From Stagonosporopsis chrysanthemi (lineage: Eukaryota; Ascomycota; Dothideomycetes; Pleosporales; Didymellaceae): a stretch of 40,041 nucleotides of DNA. The stretch's first letter is position 1. Every line of letters starts with the position of its first letter. The stretch lies in the NCBI GenBank assembly GCA_022560025.1, contig JAFISE010000230.1, positions 1 through 40,041 on the forward strand, in the 5' to 3' direction. A program made the position numbers and the translations under genes. This document shows, one piece after another, positions 30,823 through 40,041 of this stretch. The notes below the pieces were generated by a model that searched no databases, was not told where the DNA came from, and saw only the letters and a program-made list of their open reading frames with translations.

Positions 30823-31761
30823 ATGTCGAAATCTCGCTTGCCCGGAACGAACATAGTCATGTCTGGAGTCGAAAACGTACGTTCTGCAACAAAGGACACA
30901 TTGGACTTATACGCACTAACGCCGTCCGCACAGGGACCTCACCTTTTGCTACCTGACAGTGGCAGCCTCTCTTTACAGACCTTGAATTCTGGCAGAACTG
31001 CTGCAAGGGGCGGCGCCGAGAGCCAGGGTGCACCAAACATCTACCTTCACTTCGATCTGCAAGGCCGCCAGAATACTACAATCAACATCGCGCTCGAGAT
31101 CGAGAAGACGTATGGTCGCACAGCTCTTTGTCCTCGTAGTGCTGCTCAACAAGAACACAAACGGCACATGCAAGCTGCAGGAGCTGGTCTTGAGCGTGCA
31201 GCTAGCGTATCCAGCGATAACATGACCGTCGACCTGCTCGGGAACGAAAGCGACGTAGAGATAGGTGGAATGGACGACAATGCGTCAGCTGCTGAAAGCA
31301 GCGGGAAGAAGTGCAGTAAGAAAAGGCGTGAGGAGTACGACAAGAAAGATGGCTTCATCGACGACACTGAGCTCGCCTGGGAGCAGCAGATGCTCAGACC
31401 TGATGGCTTCTTCGTATATTCAGGCCCTCTTGTAACAAAGGAGAAGGCAGCTGCAGAGAAGTAAGTCTCAGCGCACTTTAGAACGCCCGAAATTACCCTA
31501 ACGGGGCACAGAGCCAACGGAATCGGAAGACGCGGTCGAGGCCGTGGCCGCGGCGGTACGACACGAGGCGAGGCTTCCGGAAGAAGCCGTAGGCGTGGCG
31601 GTGGTCCAGGTTCTCGCGGTGGTCACACAGTCCACAAATCTCGCGTCACTAAGGCTAGACGTGCTGCGTCGGAGCCGGAGAAGATTGCACAAGAAAAGCA
31701 AGAGAGAGATGTTGCAAGTCAGTCTGTATCGGTAACGACTGATCTCGCTAGCTCAGCCTAG
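30823..31761 (+). CDS. HPC2: HPC2/ubinuclein-like HIRA-complex protein, short paralogue
   Basis: HPC2 is the ubinuclein-type subunit of the HIR/HIRA histone H3-H4 chaperone complex (nucleus, replication-independent nucleosome assembly). Exons 30823-30876, 30934-31460 and 31512-31761 give 276 residues. Intron 1 (57 bp) has GTACGT, CACTAACG and CGCACAG; intron 2 (51 bp) has GTAAGT, CCTAACG and GGCACAG; frames join exactly. The Hpc2-related domain is clear: YDKKDGFIDDTELAWEQQ (about 151-168) and DGFFVYSGPLV (about 174-184). Upstream are INIALEIEKTYG and a Ser/Asp-rich segment (SDVEIGGMDDNASAAES). Downstream is an RG-rich tail (RRGRGRGRGG). It is shorter than the usual fungal HPC2, which I recall as several hundred residues, so it may be a partial duplicate; the alternatives are a missed 5' exon or the sole copy. 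Start ATG 30823 or 30859. Confidence 0.8.
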
Positions 31762-32520
31762 CATGCCGAGGAGCGGCGCACGCGGAAGACCCCACGATCC
31801 TGAGCCTTATAAGCAGGTTTGGACCAATACACTAAAGATCAGCCACGATTTGGTCTTGCAGTTGCGCTTGGGCCATTAGAGATACATATGCTGAGGGTGG
31901 TTGATGAGAAGGGTAATAATCTCAATAAAATGTCCATCCTCTCACAACTACGTGCGAAATATGCAATCGAAACTAGGCTTAGTGGCAAGGCTTCTCGTAA
32001 CAGCAGTAACACCCGCTGTATGTACAGTACAGGGAGAAGAGCGGTTATATAACCAAGCAATAGCTAGCGTCAGCAAACGTGACCTCCTTCGCCTGTTGTA
32101 TAGTGACTGGACGACTGCTTCCATCCCAGGCCTTATCCTTAGGTCCTTCAAAGTCACAAGCCTATCGCCACTCCATGCAGCTATAATCGTCGATAGATTC
32201 AACAACAAGCGCAGGCAGCTACCTCGCACATCATCACCAGTCCTGGCTAACAATTACAAACGAGGCTTACAAATACTAGATGAGGTGGTGGAAAATCAGG
32301 ACTCGGAGAATTCGATGCTGCTCAGGCGTACTTTCTGTGGAGGGATCGTCTGACTATGATAATGTACTGTTGTACTGACTAGCTATATGAAGGAACCCGA
32401 TCTGGGTGGCATAGATGCCAAGCCTCCGTGCACGTGACAGTCTAACCCCCTGGCTCGAGATCCCAACTGGCTCAGAATCCGCCACCATTATTTATCTCCC
32501 AAGGCCAACTTCGAGACCGG
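31762..32520. other. unassigned, one weak open frame
   Basis: A plus-strand frame from ATG 31904 to TGA near 32353 (ARLLVTAVTPAV... ILDEVVENQDSE) is open for about 150 codons but has no domain, AT-rich codons unlike the neighbouring gene and no start context. It is within chance expectation. Confidence 0.35.
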
Positions 32521-33300
32521 AAACTCAAGGAAATCCGCAGGAATGAGGCATTGTCGCTGCTCCACCTGTCCAGAAGGAAAAGAAAAGAAACCCCCAGAAA
32601 ACCATCAACTTTACCACGCGTAAGGTGGTGCAAGCCGTAGGGGTAAGGAGAAAAAGACAGGCCGTCCTTAAGGGAGTGCCATCTTGAAGGCGACCTGTTG
32701 CTTTGTCATGTCCCAGAAACTTTCCATCAGGTTTCCTGGTGTGTAGTCCAGTCAATGTCGGGAAATACCTAGGAGGTGTTAAGGAACAGGTGCCAAGTGC
32801 CCTAAATGGCGGGCAGGCTAAGGTTTTGGAGGCTCTCGTCGTGGCAGCCTTTGGGTTCTCTTCGAGGAGGAAAAAGACACTCTTCTGCCCTCGACCGCTG
32901 ATTGCCACACGTTCTTTGCCACCGGTCAGCGATTTTCCCGGCGAGCTCGATCGCCTTGGGAGTAAGCTGGAAATGGCCGTGGCCACGATGTTGCCGGGCT
33001 CAACGACGTGGTAGCCCTCAGCCTAGACAAGTGCGATTATGCCGCTCTCATCCATCTGCGGCGCGGGTTGTGTAGTCGCTGGTGGGCTGGCGTCTTTCTC
33101 TCCTGGGAGACGAACTCGGTATCCTCGAGCTTTTAGAACAGATATGCTGTGCTGTGCGTAGGCTTCTGCAAGAGGCGTAGTCACTTTCTGGATGGGCTTC
33201 GAGATGTGCCCATCGGGAAAGTCTATTGCCATCTTGTCGTTTGCTCAGCGGCGCCATATGTGTCAATAAGGGACAGTTCCTTCCGATGGGCTGACATCAG
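32521..33300 (-). other. weak minus-strand coding signal, unknown
   Basis: Frames at 33232-33023 (DFPDGHISKPIQKVTTPLAE...) and 32986-32525 look partly protein-like and lie in the same direction, separated by a stop. No family is recognised and no splice sites were convincing. It could be an eroded gene. Confidence 0.2.
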
Positions 33301-33330
33301 TGGCTCTACTATTCAGTGCTGGCGACTGCT

Positions 33331-33990
33331 TTAATTCCAATGCACCAGCAGTTCCTGGTCAAGGGAGCAGTGCCTGTCGGCATGCCCCAAAAGGCTGAAG
33401 ATGTCAGCGAGGTGCATTTGCGTCGACTCTAGGTAGTGTGCGATGACTTTGCCCGTCTCTACCACATATTGGCTTACGTCAGATGGCAACGGAAGGGTAC
33501 CCGGTTTGAGAGGGTGAGTGCTTGGGCGTGAGGGTGTGTGGTCGTGATGGAGGACGTAAATGCTGCTGCAAGATCCGTGTAAGTCACGACCTGCGCTGAC
33601 TCTGCAAAGTTCGTCCCCATACCTAAGGATGTTCTTGCAAGGACGATACGTATTCGGCACCGTGTCAGGCGTAAATGTGACGACGACGAGATCCTGCGCG
33701 CACCTGTCAGCTCAGTTCTTCCGCGAGCGTGGCTTGCCGCCAGTCGTGCGCACCTGGTTGTTCCCTGCCACGCCGTCGAGGTCGGGGAGAGCCTTGCTGG
33801 CAAGGGGGTGGATGATGTTGCGAACGTGCTCGGTCCACGGCTCGTCGCCTGGGTCCACGCGATTTTCTGGATGTCAAGACCCAGGCGGACGCTGCGGCAA
33901 AGGGTTAGCTGGCGATGCTGTGGACGACGGAGGCTTGCGCGCAGCCGCTTGGGGCGCAATCCTACCTGTGTGTGAAGGACATGGCGCCGG
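33331..33990 (-). other. hypothetical spliced frame, unknown
   Basis: On the minus strand, PWTEHVRNIIHPLASKALPD then LDGVAGNNQ could be joined, by an intron ending CTGAC...GCGCAG, to DLVVVTFTPDTVPNTYRPCK then NILRYGDELCRVSAGRD and a frame ending at TAA near 33331. The pieces read well but resemble no family I know. The sequence is GC-rich, which favours chance open frames. Confidence 0.2.
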
Positions 33991-34407
33991 ACGGTTCGAG
34001 GTGGCAGTTGTCGAGGCGGCGATGCTCGAGGCGGGAGTGCTGCAGCAGAGATGCCGCGCAGAGGGATGTGGCGGGGCATCGTTCGTTCGGCCGGTCCGCC
34101 GCAGCCACCGACTCCCGGTGAAGGTGAGGGACGAGCGGCGCGGCTCCACTCGAGAAAGACGTCCAGACCAATGCTCAGCGTGAGCCCGGCTCCAGTCCGC
34201 GTTCTAGGTCCAGCGAAGCCAGGCCAGAGCGAGGGCGACTGGAAGTGGCGAGCACGGTCAGCACGATGGACGCTCGGAGTGAAGTGAAGACTGGTGTACA
34301 AGAGGCTCAAGGAGCGTGGGAAGGACGCGGGCTACTCGGTCTGGCTCGCTTGACTGTGCGCAAGGAGAGGACTGTCTCGAGCGCGCAGCCAACGCAGGCG
34401 TTGTGCC

Positions 34408-34908
34408 ATGGGCGGCGAGCGGGCGATAGGCGATCGGTGGAGGCCTACCTTAACCGTTCTCGATGACTACAGGTACTGGCCGCCTCTGCCTCGCCGCTGT
34501 TTCCCGCCTCGCGTCTCCTGTGTCCACCACGGCGCGTCAAGCGACTGCGAGTCTGGCCCGTCGGCAGCCGCTTCTGGATTCGGCGACACGGACTCCGACG
34601 TCCTCGAGCAGCGAGGTGAAGCTGCCTCCTCAAGGTCGGAGGCGGCCTCCTTGGAAGACGCCAGCGAGGATGAAAGTGAAGCCTCTCCAGACGGCTCGGA
34701 CAAGCAGACCCTGAGGGCGCGGGCGAGGGTGCTGGCCCCCACTTTGGCGATGCGTCAGAGCTCGCCGGACGAGCTTGAGGCGACAAGCCCGTGGAGTGCG
34801 CTCGCAACCTGGGCGGCTGAGGGACGATTTGCGAAACAGAGAGCGGCGGAGGGGTTGCGGGCTATGAATGTCTCTACGCACAGGTTACATACAAGGCGAT
34901 TGCGGTAG
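34408..34908 (+). other. hypothetical GC-rich open frame
   Basis: ATG 34408 (GCCATGG context) opens 166 codons with a Ser/Glu/Ala-rich central part (SEAASLEDASEDESEASPDG) and a basic end. No domain. Two other frames of the same stretch are also long, so codon choice cannot settle it. Confidence 0.2.
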
Positions 34909-35955
34909 TCCAGAGCGCTGCCACAGAAGCGTGCATCTACAATTACCACTGGTCGTGGAAAGGTCGCTGCGGTTCCACAGCGATCACTGTCTCCTTCTCC
35001 TGGCAGCATCTCGGCGGGCCCACAGGCTCTGCTGTGATGCAAGGTAGACTGCAGCAGGCTACAGCAGACCCAGTTACATGCCGAGTCAAGTGCCCGTGGC
35101 GGCGCGTGCTGTCGCTCCCGTTCGTTCTCGCCTGTCCGCACGTCTGTCCTTCCCGCAGACTCCGCCCTAGGCGGCGCGGCACCCGCCTGGGGGCTGCTTG
35201 TTCTCTCCATGCCTCTTTTGCTTCTTCCCTTGCGCAGGACACTTTACCACCTCGCGTCTTTGCCTTCGAGCACGCGCCGCACGGGGGGAGGTCAATGGTT
35301 TCGAGCGCATCTTCCACTCTAACCATCCGTCTGCCTCGCCGATGAGACAACAACCAAGCCATTTGACGATGCTCGGCCGCATGTACTCTGCAGCGTTGCG
35401 TTGAAGCTCGCCACAGTCGTAGACGCCGACGATTTGCACGTCTGACGCGGACGCATGGGCTGCCAGCGCCGGACGATGGGCGCAAATATTACAGATGATT
35501 GATCCCGTTCAATCTCTTGGTGGCGGGCAGGCTAAAGGGCAGGTGTCCATGGGCGGGCGCAGCCCGGCTCGCGTACTGGTCATACTCGCGGTGCTTATAG
35601 GACGGTCTTCTGTCTGGGAGACTGCTGCAGTCTGCCGCAAAGGGCCCGGGGGAGGGGGGGGGGGCGGAATGCATTTCTTTGTCGTGTATCATCGAGACAG
35701 ACGTCTCCATATCATCTAGACCCTTCTGCTGTTCAGAACTTTTATCATCTCACTTCCCTTCATAGCCTTTGTTGCCTTCTCGTCGTTCCCCATCTCTTAC
35801 CTTTCTCTCATAGTCTCTCACCGCACGGGAAGGTAAAGGTAGGGGTAGCTCCCTTTCCACGTACCTGCTGCTTGGGGTAGCTCTATTTGAGATGTCATGA
35901 CGACTCTAGCAACACTCCATCCACCACGCCTTCATCTTCTCTCTGACTTGGGTGA
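34909..35955. other. GC-rich intergenic sequence
   Basis: No gene recognised. It contains a G-rich run (35641-35664, including G11 at 35654-35664) and a palindromic ACTGCTGCAGT site (35621-35631) repeated near 38575. Confidence 0.45.
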
Positions 35956-36844
35956 TTGGACTTGGTCTTCATCTGTGGCCTGTCTGCCACAGTGTGTTTG
36001 ACGGCGGATAACCTCGCCGCAGAGATAGCGCTTCATGACAGCGCAGGGCTGAACCGTTTGGGCGCAAGTGCACATGCGTTGTGGACAGAGATCGACAGCA
36101 AGAGGTCGCTGATGAGAACCAGATCAAGTGTGAGTGCGTTGCTCTACGCTCTCACGTCTCGTAGGCACTGATGGCAGTAGAACCCTTCCAGTGGGTGAAA
36201 ACAGCTATCCGACGGTTTCAGTCACACAGTGTCAGCTGGAAGCCATGGCTCCCAGCGCGGCCAGCGACGTCCTCGTTTACGATTCCACCTACATCGACCC
36301 AACCGTTGGCCCGAAGGGCTTACAATACCTTGGCGAGCGATTCAAACACCGGCCCGGGCACCTCGCTGGCGCGGAAGTCTCTACATACAAGGACAATGTG
36401 GACGATCTCTGCATCATGTTGTCATTGCCCAGTACCTCGCTCGCAGCCTGCGTCGCGCATAACAGAGTATTTGCGGAGGACTTAGAATCCTTGGTTGGGC
36501 GAGCAGGAAGCACTTGGGATGATGTATAGCAGTGTCACGTTTTGTGCAGAGCTGACGCTGCTAGGCTCGACTGAAATGAAAGTTGTGGACGAGCCGTGGA
36601 AGAGCATCCTCTTCTACGTATGCCAGAACACGTACAAGACCATCAAAAGGACGGGACTGACAATGTGCTCGACCTCAACAGCACCAACGCAGGCGGGACT
36701 TGTTTCAATATCGAATTTGCCGTTCTCATTGTCGAGCTGGAGCAGCTTGCTCGCACTTACAAGGACCATATCAAGCAACGGAAAGAGATGGTCGAATTAG
36801 CATGGGAGATTGTCCGCATCACGATTGGCGGAATGTGCGGATGA
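35956..36844 (+). CDS. hypothetical fungal protein, probably multi-exon, structure unresolved
   Basis: Three sensible pieces on one strand: LAAEIALHDSAGLNRLGASA (about 36016-36070), followed by an intron-like GTGAGT...TCGTAG (36130-36164); then from ATG 36245 (GCCATGGC) DVLVYDSTYIDPTVGPKGLQ, YLGERFKHRPGHLAGAEV and DDLCIMLSLPSTSLAACVAH to a stop near 36529; then FNIEFAVLIVELEQLARTYK, DHIKQRKEMVELAWEIVRIT to TGA 36842-36844. A GTATAG donor with GCTGACG and CTGCTAG lies between pieces two and three, but joining it does not restore the frame, so the gene may be broken or my splice sites wrong. No family recognised. Confidence 0.35.
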
Positions 36845-39009
36845 AGTGCCTACTCGGTTCCCTCTTCGCGGACAACCTTTATGACCTGATTTGCCATTTA
36901 CGCCACCCGAAGAGCACGCTTCACGCCGCCCTGCATATTGCAAGGCGCGTGGAAGCAATTCGGAGTGCCGATATTCGCCTAGGAAAGCCACCATCTGCAA
37001 AGCCCGGCGTGTCCCCACCGACAAAGAGGACGGAGGAGTCAGGTGGCTCGCCACGAACGGCACGACAGAACCTTGTTATGACTTCACTGGTCCTATGTCA
37101 ACAAACCTCTACTTTTAGTATTACGGGTGGCATCAGACCATGTATGATGACCGAAGATGAAGAACGCCACTTTCACCGCCTTCAGCCCGCTGTGAAGCAA
37201 GACGGTGCCCGTACTGGCAGCGTTTGGATCGCGAGGGGATATCATGACCCCACGCAGACCGTGTCACTGAAGCTGCGCTTTGCTCCACGCCCTGCAGGTT
37301 CCTCGTCAGGGAACAAGTCATATCAGCGAACTTCCGCGAGCTCATGCAAGCACAGGAAGCCTGCGGACCCTCCCTCACCCTGACTTCAAAGGCCGCCGCA
37401 GCGCGCTCGCCAAATCCCGGTCTGTGAAAGAGCTCCTTTTTGCTAGGCTTCCCGAGCGCCCCTCGGCTGGTGTTTGATCCGATTTCTGCGCGACGACGAC
37501 GACGACGAGCCACCGCCATGTATCAAACTCGACCACGGCCTCAAGCTATGTACATGACGCGAAAACGTCCCAGCTCTGAACACCCTGAACACAACCATCT
37601 TGCGCAGCCCTGGTCCGCTAAAGTTCCATACTGTACCACCTACGAGAAGGGCGGGTTTCTGCGACTCGCTGTTAAGGCTCTCTTTGTTAAGCCTAAGGTG
37701 CATTGCTTCTTGCACAACGGCGACAACGACCCGGACATTGGCCGCGCTAGGGAATCAGGTCTGGACGCTCACGTGGCGCGGCTCGTTGAGAAGTCACTGG
37801 AGAGCAGGGTTGCGATAGTACTTGGATGGGTTGACTGCTTCTGTCCGTCTCTGTTCTGAGGGGCATCTAGCAGAAACCAAGGGTGAATCGAGTGCAACTC
37901 GGGGACTCCCGGGTTTTAAGCGTTAACGTCTAGGCTGGTGCAGCTTCTCTATATTGCGGTATCTAGTCAGTAGCGTACTAATGCCGTGCATCAGCAAGGT
38001 CACACAAAAAGCGGTGCTCTTTCCTCCATCTGTTATGCTCGTACTCACGTGGAAATCCCACGAGAACAGCGCAACAATGACATGGCCAATCCCGTATAAC
38101 GCCCACGCTTTATAGTCCTCCTGCCTCCTCGCCGTGCCGTCCACATGCTCTCACTTCCCAACGCATCCACGGTGAGGGCCGACCCATACACCCCAGTCCC
38201 CCACCTTGTCCCCCCAACAGCCAACGAGCCTGCAACCGCGGCATGGCCAGCAGGACTAGCCCTGCGTCGAGCAGCCTCTGGGGCTCAAGGGAGATAAGCT
38301 GGCGTAGACGCTCCTCTCTCTTTCGGCACGGCAGTCTGCTTCTCGGTGCTTCCGCTGCAAAGGTTGGGGATGGTGGGCTGCGTGGCAATATCCCGGCTCC
38401 GGGAGCTGACCGCAACGGCACTACGCTCTACTAGGGACTGGCGAGGAGTAGGCGCGACGTTTCAACGTGCAAGCGCAAAGCGCGAGCCCTACATACGTTC
38501 GGTGCGTAGCCGACGACTAGCCCTCGCCGCCGAAGAGGCTCGCGCTGGTAGCGGAACGTGGCTTTGTCATGCAGACTGCTGCAGTCTGCCGCAGCCGCCG
38601 CGCCCCCGTCGTTTCTTGCTCTTATCACCTTCCTATACGTACCGCAGTCAGGAGCCACTTGGCATTTTTGAAGGATTTTGAATGATCTGACGAGAGTCCA
38701 GTTGGGAATAGAACGAGCGGAATCACAGCTAGTTGACGGCTGTACGTTCCAACCAAAATACATCAACATCAACATTAAATATTGGTGGGCGTGGTTGCTG
38801 TGAAGGTGCTCTAATTAAGCTCTCATTTGTGCGGGTTTTGGTGTCGTAGATAAGTCAAATTTGAAGCCAAGCAAGCTGTAGACAATCCCGTTGCTTACAT
38901 AGCTGGTTCATCCCTACTATGTAGCGCCGCAGCGTGCCAAGTGGCTGCTCGAAAGCTCCTGGGTGCGGTGGACGGGCCTCCTAAAATCCACACAACATCC
39001 GCGTCCCAC
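36845..39009. other. about 2.2 kb without a confident gene
   Basis: Frames at 36700-37383 and 37440-37859 on the plus strand are open but motif-free; one contains a run of Arg codons from a CGACGACGA repeat near 37489-37508. Nothing recognised in 37860-39009 apart from the repeated ACTGCTGCAGT palindrome near 38575. Confidence 0.4.
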
Positions 39010-39640
39010 GCCAGGTTGCTCAAATCAAATCCAACGTCTTACATGTGTGCGCCCTCTACTTTGCCTTCGGGCCGTTGAATAAAATCCAAAATCAAACGAG
39101 TGCGCGGCTTCCCCGCGCCTCTAGTCCTATCCCCTGCGTAAAAGACGTCTGCGGCAGGCGCGTGTGCGCGCTGGGTCACTTGCTCCTGGGCTGTTCGAAT
39201 CATATTCTGGAACTTTGCATGTGCGAGGCGACGCCTCCGTCCTGTATCCTACGCCTTTGTCTAAGAGGATTTCACGTCAGACGTGTTTGCGCGTCTTCTC
39301 TTGCCTATGCCCTCTTCAAATGCAATCAAGAAGCTTAAATTTGCGCAGCGTACCTACTCCTTCTGCTCTGTTTTATGCGCCTGGGCCTGGACCAGAATCG
39401 GATAAAATGTATATGCGCGCCTTTGTCTTTTCCCTCTAGGACACTCGCATCGAATTCAAGACTTTGCATGTGCGCAGTAACGCCTCTGCTTCTGCGTCTT
39501 GCGCGTTTGCCGGAAATGATACCATAGGACTAACGTGGATGTACGCCTACCCTCTCGTTGCCAGGTTGTGTAAATCAAGTCAAAAGTCTCACATGTGCGC
39601 AGCCATTCCGGATAGGACTGGACAGACTACCGTGTCTGTG
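39010..39640 (+). repeat. degenerate minisatellite with CATGTGCGC core
   Basis: Related units recur roughly every 50-90 bp: GTTGCTCAAATCAAATCC...CATGTGTGCGCC (39014), GTTGAATAAAATCC...GAGTGCGCGG (39073), GTTCGAATCATATTC...CATGTGCGAGG (39191), TCTTCAAATGCAATCAAG... (39311), ATCGGATAAAATGTATATGCGCGCC (39394), CATCGAATTCAAGAC...CATGTGCGCAG (39448) and GGTTGTGTAAATCAAGTC...CATGTGCGCAGCC (39562). Between the cores are CGCCTCTGCTTCTG-like spacers. Divergence is high, so the array is old. Confidence 0.6.
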
Positions 39641-39789
39641 CGCGCAATGCGCGGATTCGCGCAATGCGCCGAACCACCAAAATAGCTCACTCAAAAATAA
39701 GGCTATAAAGCCACACACAATAGTTATTATTGCGAGATATTTTGTTGGAGTACTCTATAGACCTATGCGACAATATTCTCTTATACATT

Positions 39790-40041
39790 CTACTTATATA
39801 GAGTTGCTGTTCGGCCGCTGCGGGTAGTGTGGGTGCGAGCAGGCGGAGGAGGCGTCGCAGGTATAGGATGACTACGAGCACCTACTGCACGACGCGCAGG
39901 CTTCTTTTTTACTACAGAAGCTTTTGAAGATGTATTGTTGCTTCTTTGGGACAATTGTATAGCTTCCTGGGCGTCATGAGCTTGCTTCTGACGTTCTTTT
40001 TCAGCCTTGCGTTTGGCTACTTCTTCTGCCTTCTTGGCTTT
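39790..40041 (-). CDS. C-terminal tail of a probable pogo/Fot1-type transposase (partial)
   Basis: Open from the right edge to TAG (39792-39790), 83 residues: KAKKAEEVAKRKAEKERQKQ, AHDAQEAIQLSQRSNNTSSK, ASVVKKKPARRAVG and a Pro-rich end. The Lys/Glu/Ala coiled-coil-like run followed by QLSQ...K and a basic tail is typical of the end of fungal DDE (pogo/Fot1, Tc1/mariner superfamily) transposases. The DDE domain and N-terminus would lie beyond 40041. No terminal inverted repeat could be identified in the 100 bp after the stop. Other lysine-rich proteins are possible. Confidence 0.6.
   Translation of the reverse strand, partial: KAKKAEEVAKRKAEKERQKQAHDAQEAIQLSQRSNNTSSKASVVKKKPARRAVGARSHPIPATPPPPARTHTTRSGRTATLYK

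Noticed and set aside
32525..32986. 153-codon minus-strand frame as an independent gene
   Set aside because: No start context, motif or splice signals; kept only as part of a weak coding signal.
33474..34310. 278-codon minus-strand frame
   Set aside because: Arg/Pro/Ser-rich low-information translation in a GC-rich segment; another frame of the same strand reads more like protein over part of it.
1..40041. Starship captain (tyrosine recombinase), CRISPR array, rRNA or tRNA genes, biosynthetic cluster
   Set aside because: I looked for captain-type motifs, evenly spaced repeats, rRNA-like sequence, cloverleaf signals and large enzyme domains and saw none; the host genes present do not form a pathway.

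Overview
The window looks like a gene-poor, repeat-rich accessory stretch of a filamentous ascomycete genome. A Dothideomycete is my best guess; this is inference, with no rRNA or marker gene to confirm it. The reasons are short introns (45-71 bp) with GTAAGT-type donors and CTRAY branch points, fungal Ty1/copia and Ty3/gypsy (chromodomain) retroelements, small solo LTRs with 5-bp target duplications, and fungal host genes related to HPC2, glucosidase II beta and BTB proteins. Differences among repeat copies are mostly C-to-T or G-to-A at CpA/TpG, the pattern expected of repeat-induced point mutation (RIP).

Layout. 1-3680: the 5' part of a copia element on the minus strand, with a 185-bp LTR, a PBS matching the initiator-tRNA anticodon region, a 26-bp leader repeat and an uninterrupted gag-pol frame leaving the left edge. 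3681-4079: the broken 3' end of a gypsy polyprotein into which the copia element appears to have inserted. About 4460-5140 and 17800-18430 (plus a fragment near 20016-20140): diverged copies of a repeat of about 600-650 bp. 5141-9842: mostly unassigned DNA with two eroded coding remnants and one solo LTR. 9843-10756: a complete two-intron BTB-like gene. 13200-17033: eroded gypsy element (possible gag, reverse transcriptase with YVDD changed to YVDY, RNase H, integrase C-terminus, chromodomain). 18790-19220: two solo LTRs of different families side by side.

21686-23100: a J-domain protein gene with a SUMO-interaction-like motif, apparently frameshifted. 23594-23782: solo LTR. 23928-25200: a strongly decayed glucosidase II beta-subunit gene whose intron contains a 136-bp solo LTR. 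25846-28943: a long reading frame interrupted by two in-frame TGA codons, ending in a duplicated candidate zinc-binding module. 29330-29899: an F-box-like gene fragment. 30823-31761: an intact-looking short HPC2-like (HIRA-complex) gene. 31762-39000: no confident gene, only weak hypothetical frames. 39010-39640: degenerate minisatellite. 39790-40041: C-terminal tail of a probable pogo/Fot1-type transposase entering from the right edge.

There is no operon-like organisation. The host genes are independent, several are decayed or look like partial duplicates, and mobile elements fill the space between them. No CRISPR array, rRNA or tRNA gene was found.
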